Below, piece by piece: positions 10,618 through 18,433 of a stretch of DNA of 64,000 bases. How positions within the stretch are numbered: the first letter of the stretch is position 1; the number at the start of each line of letters is the position of its first letter. The position numbers and the translations under genes were made by a program. Source of the DNA: Myxococcus stipitatus (GTDB lineage Bacteria > Myxococcota > Myxococcia > Myxococcales > Myxococcaceae); the NCBI RefSeq assembly GCF_038561935.1, contig NZ_CP102770.1, positions 3,658,001-3,722,000 on the forward strand, read 5' to 3'. The notes beneath the pieces are model-generated. The model saw only the letters and a program-made list of their open reading frames with translations. It ran no database searches and was not told the DNA's origin.

Positions 10618-12729
10618 ATGCCTGCTCGTCCTCCATCCTCCTCCCGTTCTGGTGCCGGCCGTTCTGGCGGCAATGGGGGGGCGGACTCTCCATCGGCGAA
10701 GTCCTCGCCCCGGGGCCGCCCGCCGCGCGAGGCCTCCTCGTCCGACGAGGATTTCGCCGCGCCCGCCTCCGGGGATGACGCCTCTGACGGTCCCGCGAAC
10801 CCCGAGCTCTACGGGGACGCTTTGCCCCCCCGCTCGCGCGCGGATGAGACGCGCGTGGGCGCCATCCCGGAATCCCGCGAGGACGAGCCTCGCCGGGAGG
10901 ACGACGACGACAACTCCGAGGCGACGCGGGCCGGGCCTCCCGTGCAGATGCTGGTGCTGGCGGGGCCGGACCGGGGGCGCAAGAAGCGCTTCCAGGGCGT
11001 GCGGATGGTCGTGGGGCGCGGCAAGGACTGCGACTTCGTGCTGGACGACCAGTCCGTGTCGCGCCGGCACCTGGAGCTCGTCTACAGCCAGAACGGCGTG
11101 GCGATGCGGGACCTGGGGAGCATCTCCGGCACCCAGGTGAATGACCAGCGCGTGGACGAGTGCATCCTGAAGCACGGGGATGAAATCGCCATGGGCAAGA
11201 CGCGGCTGCGCTTCGTGGACGAGGCGGAGCAGATCAAGGAGCTGCGCGTCCAGGCGGAGGCCCGCGAGGCCGAGGAGAAGCGCGAGCGCGAGGAGGCGTC
11301 CAAGGAGCGTGAGGAGGCCCGCAAGGCGGCGAGCTCCGCGCGGGGCTCGGACGTGGACCCGAACGACCCGCGCCTCAACGAGGCCACCAACGCCAACTAC
11401 CGGATTCCCGACCAGCTCCAGGCGAAGAACAAGGAGAGCAAGGGCAAGGGCGCCATCGCCATTCCCCGCACGCGTCCGCCTCCCAGGGCCGCGGCGGCGG
11501 AGGGCAACTCGAAGGTGAAGCTGCTCATCGGCGTGGGCGGCGCCGTGGTGGTGCTGCTCATGCTGGGGCTCCTGCTCATCCCCTCGAAGCCGCCACCGCC
11601 CCCGCCGCCGGACCCGAACATCGAGCGGGCGAAGCTGCTGATGCAGAAGGCGCGCGAGTCGATGCGCGCGGACGACTACCCGGCGGCGCTGGGCTTCCTC
11701 GAGGAGGCGGAGAAGCTGCGGCCGGGCGTGGACGAGGAGGGGCTGGGCAAGGCGGTGGCGAAGGAGGTGGAGGTCCGCAAGGTCTTCCAGTCCGCTCGCG
11801 AGCTGATGGACGCGCAGAACTTCGACGAGGCCCGGAAGGTCCTCGAGGGCGCGCCGCAGGGCACGGCGAAGTCGGACGACGTGCGGCGCAAGCTGGAGGC
11901 GGAGCTGGAGGAGAAGGCCACGGCGTTCCACGTCGCGAAGATGGAGGAGGCGTTCACGGCGAGAGACCCGGACGCGGTGCGCGCGCTGCTGGACCGGATG
12001 CCGGACGTCAGCAAGCCCGCCTATTCGCAGCGGCTCCAGGACTTGATCGCCGAGCTGGCCAAGGAGTCCGCGGACGACGCGCGCCGGGCCCGGGCGGGAC
12101 GCGCGCGGGCGGAGGAGCTCGCGAAGGAGGAGCGCAAGCGCTTCATCGAGGAGGCCTTCACGGACGTGGAGCGGCGCTTCAACGGCGGCGACTACCAGCG
12201 CGCGGTGCTGGAGTGCGACCGCGTGGTGGAGAAGTACAAGGCGGACAAGGACGTGAAGGACCGCTCGCGGCAGCTCAAGACGCTCATCCCCCAGTTCCAG
12301 CGCACGCTGGATGACGCGCAGAAGAAGCTCGCGTCCAACGCGCTGGAGTCCGCGTCGAAGCCCCTGCGCCGCGCCGCGGAGCTGTACCGGCAGATCGGCT
12401 TCCAGGGCTCGCTGGGGCGCACCATCGACGAGCAGCTCGCGTCGGCGGCGCTGGCGGCGGGGCAGGGGGCCTTGAAGAAGGGCGACCTGGCCGTCGCGGG
12501 CTCCAACTTCCGCGAGGCCCTGCGGCTCAACCCCGGAGACCGCCGCGCGCGCGACGGCCTGGACGAGCTGCAGAAGAAGGTGGAGGAGCTCTACATGCGC
12601 GCCTATATCGAGCGCGACAGGGACCCGTCCGCCGCCGCGATGAAGTTCAAGATTGTCATCGAGACAGCGCCCGAGGGCTCGGATACGAAGCGCAAGGCGG
12701 AGATGTTCCTGAGCGAGCTGCAGCCGTGA
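10618..12729 (+). CDS. FHA-domain, coiled-coil, transmembrane, TPR protein
   Basis: 703 residues from ATG 10618 (MPARPP); the ATG at 10585 is in frame and possible. The first 105 residues are low-complexity and acidic. An FHA phosphothreonine-binding domain spans about 110-200 with the VGRGKDCDF and SVSRRH signature residues. A charged coiled coil (205-240) is followed by a single transmembrane helix (about 300-321) and then a long helical TPR-like region (335-703). If the topology is as drawn, the FHA domain is cytoplasmic and the TPR part periplasmic. FHA proteins read phosphothreonine made by Ser/Thr kinases, which this genome has in number. It is followed by a CNB protein 40 bp downstream, probably in one operon. 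Confidence 0.88.
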   Translation: MPARPPSSSRSGAGRSGGNGGADSPSAKSSPRGRPPREASSSDEDFAAPASGDDASDGPANPELYGDALPPRSRADETRVGAIPESREDEPRREDDDDNSEATRAGPPVQMLVLAGPDRGRKKRFQGVRMVVGRGKDCDFVLDDQSVSRRHLELVYSQNGVAMRDLGSISGTQVNDQRVDECILKHGDEIAMGKTRLRFVDEAEQIKELRVQAEAREAEEKREREEASKEREEARKAASSARGSDVDPNDPRLNEATNANYRIPDQLQAKNKESKGKGAIAIPRTRPPPRAAAAEGNSKVKLLIGVGGAVVVLLMLGLLLIPSKPPPPPPPDPNIERAKLLMQKARESMRADDYPAALGFLEEAEKLRPGVDEEGLGKAVAKEVEVRKVFQSARELMDAQNFDEARKVLEGAPQGTAKSDDVRRKLEAELEEKATAFHVAKMEEAFTARDPDAVRALLDRMPDVSKPAYSQRLQDLIAELAKESADDARRARAGRARAEELAKEERKRFIEEAFTDVERRFNGGDYQRAVLECDRVVEKYKADKDVKDRSRQLKTLIPQFQRTLDDAQKKLASNALESASKPLRRAAELYRQIGFQGSLGRTIDEQLASAALAAGQGALKKGDLAVAGSNFREALRLNPGDRRARDGLDELQKKVEELYMRAYIERDRDPSAAAMKFKIVIETAPEGSDTKRKAEMFLSELQP

Positions 12730-12769
12730 GCGGGCGCTCGCCAACAACGAAGGCGCGTGGAGATTTGGG

Positions 12770-14101
12770 ATGAGCGAGTCGTCGCTGCGTGAACTCGGGA
12801 TGGACCTCCTCGAGGAGCGTCAGTTCGAGCGGGCCCTTGCCGTGTTCGCGGAGGCGGTGCGCCGGGTCCCGGCGGACCACCGCTCGCGGATGCTGGCCGC
12901 CCGGTGTCTGGCGGAGCTGGGCGAGCGCGAGCGCGCCGTCACGTCGTACCACGCGTGCGCCGAGGGGCTCCTGCGCCGCGACTACCTCCTGTCCGCCATG
13001 GCCGCGTGCAAGCTGGCCCTGGACCTGTCGCCCAACGAGCGGCGCCTGCGCGACACGCTCATCCGCGTCCACTCGCGCGCGGTGCGCAGCGCGCCGGGCC
13101 GCGCTGCCGTGCCCCCGCCGCTGCCGCCGGAGACGCTGTACGACGGCAAGGTGGACACGGACCTGATGGGGCTCGTCGGCGAGGAGCTGTCCAACCGCGC
13201 CATCGAGGTGCTGGCCGCGCCGGACCCGGGCGGCTCCGCGGACCCCAACAGCCGGCCTCCGCTGCCGCTGTTCGCGGACCTGGACCGCGACGCGTTCATC
13301 GACCTGGTGGGCCGGATGAACTGGCGCCGGGTGCGGCCGGAGGAAGTGGTGAGCCGCGAGGGCGAGCCCGCCGACCACCTGTGCGTGCTCGTCGCGGGCA
13401 AGGCGGAAGTGACGCGGCAGATGGACGGCGAGGCCAGGACGCTGGGTTTCCTGGGCGGCGGCTCCATCTTCGGTGAGATTGCCCTGCTGACGGGCGCGCC
13501 GCCGACGGCCACGGTCGCCGCGGTGTCCGACACGGAGGTCTTCGAGATCCGCCGCGAGCACCTCAACGCGATGGCGAAGCTCTACCCCGCGGTGCCGCAG
13601 GTGCTGGCGGACTTCGCGCAGCAGCGCATGGCGCGCAACCTGATGGCCACCTCGCCCATGTTCCAGGCGCTGCCGGAGTCGGAGCGGGGCGCGCTGCTCC
13701 AGCGCTTCACCTTCCGCGCGCTGCAGGGCAACGAGAAGGTGCTGGTGGAGGGTGAGCACTCGCCGGGCCTGTTCATCGTGCTGGCCGGAGAGCTGGTGGT
13801 GCAGAAGGAGGACCCGGCGGGCGGCACCGTGACGCTGGGCGTGCTGCGCGAGGGCGAGGTCGCGGGTGAAATCTCCCTGCTGACGGGCCTGCGCGCCACG
13901 GCCACCGTCGTCGTGACGCGCAAGACGGCGGCGGCCTTCCTGGAGCGCAACGCGTTCCACGAGCTGGTCCGCTCCTTCCCGCACATCCGGACGTACCTGG
14001 AGCAGCTGTCGGACCGGCGGCTGAAGCAGATTGGCGAGGCCCTGCGGCCCGCCGAAATCATCGACGCGGACGAGCTGGTGCTCGAGCCCGAGGCGGCGTG
14101 A
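12770..14101 (+). CDS. TPR protein with two cyclic-nucleotide-binding domains
   Basis: 443 residues. The first 100 residues are TPR-like helical repeats (LGMDLLEERQFERALAVFAE). Two cyclic-nucleotide-monophosphate-binding folds follow, at about 170-290 and 300-420. Each has the phosphate-binding-cassette pattern: GEIALLTGAPPTATVAA in the first and GEISLLTGLRATATVVV in the second. The Arg usually needed to hold the cyclic phosphate is not at its standard place in the first (PPTATV) but is present in the second (LRATATV), so the first domain may be a non-binding structural copy. There is no output domain such as CRP helix-turn-helix or cyclase. It lies between the FHA-TPR gene (40 bp) and a small membrane protein (7 bp), suggesting a joint signalling role. 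Confidence 0.88.
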   Translation: MSESSLRELGMDLLEERQFERALAVFAEAVRRVPADHRSRMLAARCLAELGERERAVTSYHACAEGLLRRDYLLSAMAACKLALDLSPNERRLRDTLIRVHSRAVRSAPGRAAVPPPLPPETLYDGKVDTDLMGLVGEELSNRAIEVLAAPDPGGSADPNSRPPLPLFADLDRDAFIDLVGRMNWRRVRPEEVVSREGEPADHLCVLVAGKAEVTRQMDGEARTLGFLGGGSIFGEIALLTGAPPTATVAAVSDTEVFEIRREHLNAMAKLYPAVPQVLADFAQQRMARNLMATSPMFQALPESERGALLQRFTFRALQGNEKVLVEGEHSPGLFIVLAGELVVQKEDPAGGTVTLGVLREGEVAGEISLLTGLRATATVVVTRKTAAAFLERNAFHELVRSFPHIRTYLEQLSDRRLKQIGEALRPAEIIDADELVLEPEAA

Positions 14102-14108
14102 GGCGTGC

Positions 14109-14603
14109 ATGGTGATGTTGTCGCGTTCGCGGGTGGTGGGGCTCGGGTTGGCGTTGGCGGCGGCGGGGGCGGTGCTCTACTTCTGGCCCCGCCAGGAGCC
14201 GGGCGTCTCCGAGGCCATCACCCGTCAGGTCATCACGATGGCCCGCGCCGCGGAGACGAAGGACGTCTCCGGGGTGATGGAGGGTGTGTCCGAGCGCTTC
14301 CGCACCGACAGCAACTGGGACAAGCGCCAGGTGCGCGGCGTGCTGACGGGCCAGGTGCTGCGCGGCCAGTGGGTCCGCGTCTTCGTGACGAACCTAGAGG
14401 TGCATGAGGTCTCCCCCACGCAGGGCGACTTCCAGGCGCGCTTCATCTTCGGCCGCTCGCAGGCGGAGAGCGTGAAGGACCTGGCGGCGGAGAGCGTGCT
14501 GAACGCCTACCTCATCGAGGGAACCTTCGAGAAGGAAGACGACGGAGCCTGGCGCGTGGTCCGCGCGAAGTACCGCTCGCTCAGCCCCGCCGAGCTGCTG
14601 TAG
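14109..14603 (+). CDS. Small membrane-anchored protein of unknown function
   Basis: 164 residues from ATG 14109, with ATG 14115 an alternative. An N-terminal hydrophobic segment (VVGLGLALAAAGAVLYFW, about residues 9-26) serves as signal anchor. The exported part has an alpha/beta pattern like SnoaL/NTF2-type folds (ITMARAAETKDVSGVMEGVS, then LEGTFEKEDDGAWRVVRAKYR), but the similarity is only by eye. It starts 7 bp after the CNB gene, so it closes this three-gene unit. It converges on the TPR gene at 14609 with only 5 bp between stops. No catalytic residues can be named. Confidence 0.75.
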   Translation: MVMLSRSRVVGLGLALAAAGAVLYFWPRQEPGVSEAITRQVITMARAAETKDVSGVMEGVSERFRTDSNWDKRQVRGVLTGQVLRGQWVRVFVTNLEVHEVSPTQGDFQARFIFGRSQAESVKDLAAESVLNAYLIEGTFEKEDDGAWRVVRAKYRSLSPAELL

Positions 14604-14608
14604 TCACT

Positions 14609-16189
14609 TCACTGTAGCAGCGTGTTGGTCTCGGTGACCCAGGCCTTGGCCATCGCGCCCTGGCCCGCGGACTCCAGGCCCTTCTTCACGGTGTCGATGC
14701 GCGCCGCCAGCTCCTCGCGCGGTGTGCCCTGGGCCCGGGCGCGCACCAGGCCGAAGTAGTAGTGCTGGCAGCCGGCCGCGTACGCGCTCTGCGCGAAGAG
14801 CAGGTCGCCCATGGCGGAGTAGGCCTCCGGCAGCGTCCCCGCGCCGGTGTCCGGGGCCACCGTGGCCAGCAGCACCTTCGCGTTCTCGTAGTCCTTGCGC
14901 ACCACCAGCAGCGCGCCCTTGGCGTACTGCGCCCGCGCCAGCCCCACGCCCTTGGCCGCGATGGCCTTGTCGTAGGCGCCCAGCGCGTCGTCCTGCCGCC
15001 CCGCGGCCTCGAGCAGTCCGCCCCGCGCCAGCCAGTAGCGCCCGTCCTGCTCCAGGAGGCGGACCTTCTTTCCATCGGCCGTCGCGACCTGGATGTTGCC
15101 GAAGGCCCCTTCGTAGGCATCCAGCAGTGCCAGCGCGCTCGCGTTGTCGCCCGAGGCCTGGAGGCTGCGCGCGCCGTCCAGGTAGAGCAGGGGCGCGGTG
15201 CGGCGCCGGGCCAGCGCGGCCTCGAACGCGGCGCGGGCCTGGGTGTCCTTCCGGGTGGCCAGGGCGCGCGCCCGGGCGAAGAGCGCGTAGACGTCATCCG
15301 GCACGGCCTTCAGCGCGGAGTCCGCGTCCTGGAGCGCCTGGTCCGCCGCGCCTCGCGTCAGCGCCAGCTCCGCCTTCAAGGTGCCCATGCGCGAGCGCAG
15401 CACGGGCGTCAGCTCCGCCTGCTTCTGGCTCGCGGCGTCGAGGGCGCGCTGGGCCTCCTCCAGCTTCCTGCCCTGGTACACCTGGGCAAGCCCCATGTTG
15501 AGCTTCGCGAGCAGGTGGTCCGGGTTGGCCTGGAGGGCCTTCTCGAAGGCCTCCACCGCCTGGTCATGCTGCCCCTCGTCGAGGAGGGCCAGTCCGTACG
15601 CGCTGGAGAAGCGAGGGTCCCGGTAGGCGTTCTCCGCGGCGCGGGCGAAGGCCTGGCGCGCGGCGGGGAGGTCGCCCTTCGCCTGGAGCGTCAGGGCCAT
15701 GGCCAGGGTGAGCCGAGGGCTGCTGGCGCCCTGGGCCTGGAGCTCCCCGAGGAACTTCTCCGCCTCGGCCGTCTTGCCCTCCGCGAGCAGGTGGAGCGCG
15801 CGCGTGGCGAAGCGCTCGCCGGAGCGGGAGTCGAGCTGTTCGGCGCGGGACAGGTGCTCGCGCGCCTTGGCGTCCGCGCCGGGCTGGTGGTGGTCCAACC
15901 ACAGCACCGTCTGGAGGTCCGCGGCCAGGGCCTGGGCATCGCGGGCCCCGTCATCCACCTGGAACAAGGTGTCCAGCTCCGCCATCGCGCGGGCCAGGTC
16001 CGCGGGGTTGCCGCGAGAGGCCGCGGCGCGAGCGGCGCGCAGGTGCTCTTCTGTCTGCTTTCGCACCGTGCCTCGGTGGACGAACCAGGTGACGGCGCCG
16101 GCGAGCAGCACGGCCACCGCCACCACCTGCGCCAGCGCGCTCTTCCAGCCCTCGCGGCGCTTCCAGTCGGTTTGACCTTCCGTGTTCAT
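14609..16189 (-). CDS. Membrane-anchored TPR-repeat protein
   Basis: 526 residues. A short charged N-terminus is followed by one transmembrane helix (about residues 19-38, ALAQVVAVAVLLAGAVTWFV), after which almost the entire protein is tetratricopeptide repeats; the copy with LEAAGRQDDALGAYDKAIAA is clear. The repeats probably lie in the periplasm and act as a protein-binding scaffold. No enzymatic domain is seen. It is a single minus-strand gene, convergent with the FHA/CNB unit and divergent from the homoserine kinase gene across 91 bp. Its partner is unknown. Confidence 0.85.
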   Translation of the reverse strand: MNTEGQTDWKRREGWKSALAQVVAVAVLLAGAVTWFVHRGTVRKQTEEHLRAARAAASRGNPADLARAMAELDTLFQVDDGARDAQALAADLQTVLWLDHHQPGADAKAREHLSRAEQLDSRSGERFATRALHLLAEGKTAEAEKFLGELQAQGASSPRLTLAMALTLQAKGDLPAARQAFARAAENAYRDPRFSSAYGLALLDEGQHDQAVEAFEKALQANPDHLLAKLNMGLAQVYQGRKLEEAQRALDAASQKQAELTPVLRSRMGTLKAELALTRGAADQALQDADSALKAVPDDVYALFARARALATRKDTQARAAFEAALARRRTAPLLYLDGARSLQASGDNASALALLDAYEGAFGNIQVATADGKKVRLLEQDGRYWLARGGLLEAAGRQDDALGAYDKAIAAKGVGLARAQYAKGALLVVRKDYENAKVLLATVAPDTGAGTLPEAYSAMGDLLFAQSAYAAGCQHYYFGLVRARAQGTPREELAARIDTVKKGLESAGQGAMAKAWVTETNTLLQ

Positions 16190-16280
16190 GGACCTGTCTC
16201 CCCGCGCTGGCGTTGGATGCTATTAGGTACGCCCCTCCCGGGTGTCAATGCATGCGGCCGGGAGCATGGAGGAGTGAGCA

Positions 16281-17252
16281 ATGGCAGTTCACACGGCGCT
16301 GTCCCCCGAGGTCTTCACCCGCATCGCCGACACCTTCGGGTTGGGGAGTGTGCGCGGGGTGACGCCCATCCCCCAGGGCTCCATCAACACCAACCACCGG
16401 GTGGAGACGGACAGCGGCCGCTACTTCGTTCGCCACACGACGGTGCGCTCCGCGGACGACCTGCGCTTCGAGTCCGCGCTGCTCAACCACCTGGCCGCGC
16501 ACCACTTCCCCTCGCCGGTGCTGCTGACGACGCGCGACGGGGCGACCTTCGTGGAGATGGAGGGAGGCCGCGTCAGCGTCTTCCACTGGCTGTCGGGCGA
16601 GGAGAAGCGCCACCCGGGCCTCACCGCGGAGCACCTGGAGCGGCTGGGCACGGAGCTGGGCAAGCTGCACCGCGACACGCAGTCCTTCACGGGCTCGCGC
16701 GGCAATCCCTACTCACCGGACGTCGTGAGCGGCTGGCTGGTGGAGCTCGCCCGTCACCCCGATGCGACGCTGTCCGGGCTCGCCGGAGAGCTGGATGACG
16801 CGCTCGCCACGGCGGAGTCCCGGCGCCAGGGACTGGAGCCGCTGGGCGTCATCCACGCGGACCTCTTCACCGACAACGTGAAGTGGCTGGGTGACAGCGT
16901 GGGCGCGTTCTTCGACTTCGAGATGGCCTGCCGCGAGGCCTATGGCCTGGACCTGGTCATCACCTTGAACGCGTGGTGCTTCGACCAGGGGCAGTACCTG
17001 CCGGAGCTGTGCCGGGCGCTGGTGCGCGGCTACCAGGACATCCGGCCCCTGGCCCCCGTGGAGCGGGCCAACCTCTTCGGCCACGCGCTCTTCGGTGCGG
17101 TGCGCTTCACGTCCAGCCGCATTCGCGACTACCACCTGTCGCCGCTGCCGGCCGACAAGCTGGTGCGCAAGGACTACCGCACGTACCTGGCCCGGACGCG
17201 CGCGCTGACGGCGATGGGGCCGGAGGGCTACGCGGCGCTGCTCGGGCTGTGA
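16281..17252 (+). CDS. thrB: Homoserine kinase type II (ThrB-like phosphotransferase)
   Basis: 323-residue aminoglycoside-phosphotransferase-fold enzyme of the alternative homoserine kinase family, which makes O-phosphohomoserine for threonine synthesis. N-lobe with the SINTNHRVETDSGRYFVRHT pattern and the catalytic loop HADLFTDN (H192, D194, N199); the metal-binding Asp lies in AFFDFEMAC near residue 214. Homologues in proteobacteria are annotated ThrB (COG2334). No other threonine gene is adjacent, although asd lies at 63790. Other APH-fold kinases (choline or methylthioribose) are less likely from the overall pattern but cannot be ruled out by reading alone. Confidence 0.85.
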   Translation: MAVHTALSPEVFTRIADTFGLGSVRGVTPIPQGSINTNHRVETDSGRYFVRHTTVRSADDLRFESALLNHLAAHHFPSPVLLTTRDGATFVEMEGGRVSVFHWLSGEEKRHPGLTAEHLERLGTELGKLHRDTQSFTGSRGNPYSPDVVSGWLVELARHPDATLSGLAGELDDALATAESRRQGLEPLGVIHADLFTDNVKWLGDSVGAFFDFEMACREAYGLDLVITLNAWCFDQGQYLPELCRALVRGYQDIRPLAPVERANLFGHALFGAVRFTSSRIRDYHLSPLPADKLVRKDYRTYLARTRALTAMGPEGYAALLGL

Positions 17253-17265
17253 GTCGGGTGAGGCA

Positions 17266-17290
17266 CCCGGGGCGAGTCGGTCGCCCCGGG
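17266..17290. terminator. Symmetric hairpin between convergent genes
   Basis: A perfect 10-bp stem, CCCGGGGCGA (17266-17275) with TCGCCCCGGG (17281-17290), loop GTCGG. It lies 14 bp after the homoserine kinase stop and 10 bp before the stop of the convergent lipoprotein gene. A U tract is missing on both strands, so a bidirectional terminator or a Rho-related structure is likely but unproven. Confidence 0.55.
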
Positions 17291-17300
17291 GCCCGTCCGG

Positions 17301-17768
17301 CTAGATTCCGGTGAGGATCTTCCAGGTGTCCCCTTCGCGGCGGAACACCATCTGCTCCAGCTCCGCCTCCCGCTGCGGGCGGGGGTTGAGGCCGGGCATG
17401 CGCCAGTTCACCTTCCAGTAGTAGATGGCCGTGGCCACCTCCTTGCCGATCTGGATGCGGCGCACGTCCAGCTCCACCTTGGGCGACTGGAGCTGCTGGA
17501 AGAGCGTCGCCAGGTACGGGCCCAGGTTCGCCGCGGTGAGGTCGTCCTCGGGCTCGTTGGGCGTGCCCGCGTCCTCGTGGAAGTCGTTGGACACCAGGGA
17601 CTGGATGGCCTGCGCGTCGCGTGCCTCAACGGCAGACCGATACTTCTCCATCACTGCCAAAATGGCGCGCGTGTCGGAGTTGTCGTCGATGTCGGTACCG
17701 GGGATGCGCTTCGAAGCGCAGGCGGCCAACAGGGACAGGGCGCAAACAGCGAGGAAGCGGATGAGCAT
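17301..17768 (-). CDS. Lipoprotein with NTF2/SnoaL-like fold
   Basis: 155 residues. A signal peptide with lipobox LLAAC (Cys 17) marks an exported lipoprotein. The mature part begins with SNTRA-like helices and has the repeated beta pattern of NTF2-like proteins (ILAVMEKYRSAVEARDAQAI, then LEQMVFRREGDTWKI at the C-terminus). NTF2-like pockets bind small ligands, and no catalytic residues can be assigned here. It stands alone between the convergent kinase gene and the DUF2505-like gene 72 bp upstream. Its localisation to the outer membrane is likely but not shown. Confidence 0.78.
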   Translation of the reverse strand: MLIRFLAVCALSLLAACASKRIPGTDIDDNSDTRAILAVMEKYRSAVEARDAQAIQSLVSNDFHEDAGTPNEPEDDLTAANLGPYLATLFQQLQSPKVELDVRRIQIGKEVATAIYYWKVNWRMPGLNPRPQREAELEQMVFRREGDTWKILTGI

Positions 17769-17840
17769 GGCGGGGCCTTACGTAGACAATGGCGGGGAAG
17801 TCAACCCATTCCCCAGGCCCCACCTTGCACTCCGCGTGCC

Positions 17841-18368
17841 TCAGCCCTTGCGGATGACCTCGGAGATGAACCGGTTGAGGACGGGAATCTCGTTGTCGAG
17901 GATCTTCAAGCCCTCGCCCTGGATGATCTTCTCGCCGATGAGCGCCAGCGGCTTCATGAGCAGGGGGAGCTTGAGGCTGATCTCCCCGTCCATGGTGCGC
18001 TCCGTCTGGCCCGCGCCCAGGTCCCGGAAGCGCATCTTGCCGGTGTTCACCAGCATCTTGGAGATGGTGCCGGACGTGGGCACGTTGGTGAAGGTGAGCT
18101 CCTTGCGGCGCTTGTCGTAGGTGGACGACTCGATGAAGGCGAACCACTCCGGGGGCACGCGCTTGGGGCCAATGGTCTCGATGACGGGCCGGGGGCGGTA
18201 GCGCACGCGGCGGCGGACCAGGTCCCCCTCCGTCTTGATCTCCAGCGGCTGGAGCTCCAGCAGCACGCCGTGATGTTGGAGCAGGAAGGCGAAATACCGC
18301 TCGTCGAGGAGCGCTCGCTCGACCTCATCCACCGTCCCCTGGATTCGCTGCTTCGCCTCGAACCGCAT
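17841..18368 (-). CDS. START/SRPBCC-like protein (DUF2505-type)
   Basis: 175 residues, no signal peptide. The start MRFEAKQRIQGTVDEVERAL and the alternating beta-strand pattern fit the helix-grip SRPBCC/START fold, and the overall layout resembles the DUF2505 family of uncharacterised proteins. The C-terminal helix (KILDNEIPVLNRFISEVIRK) would close the hydrophobic pocket. Ligand unknown. It is a single gene downstream of the large peptidase-like gene, with 65 bp between that gene's stop and this start. The family assignment rests on pattern only. Confidence 0.7.
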   Translation of the reverse strand: MRFEAKQRIQGTVDEVERALLDERYFAFLLQHHGVLLELQPLEIKTEGDLVRRRVRYRPRPVIETIGPKRVPPEWFAFIESSTYDKRRKELTFTNVPTSGTISKMLVNTGKMRFRDLGAGQTERTMDGEISLKLPLLMKPLALIGEKIIQGEGLKILDNEIPVLNRFISEVIRKG

Positions 18369-18433
18369 CGTTACCCTCCGGATGAGCTGGCCCGTCGCCG
18401 CTGTGTGGGCTGCCTGCCTAGCGGAAAGCGGGG

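Noticed and set aside
8962..12747. A minus-strand open frame of 1261 codons spanning tldD and the FHA-TPR gene
   Set aside because: Only 8962-10443 is real (tldD). The rest is the antisense of a clearly coding gene, a usual effect of high GC content.
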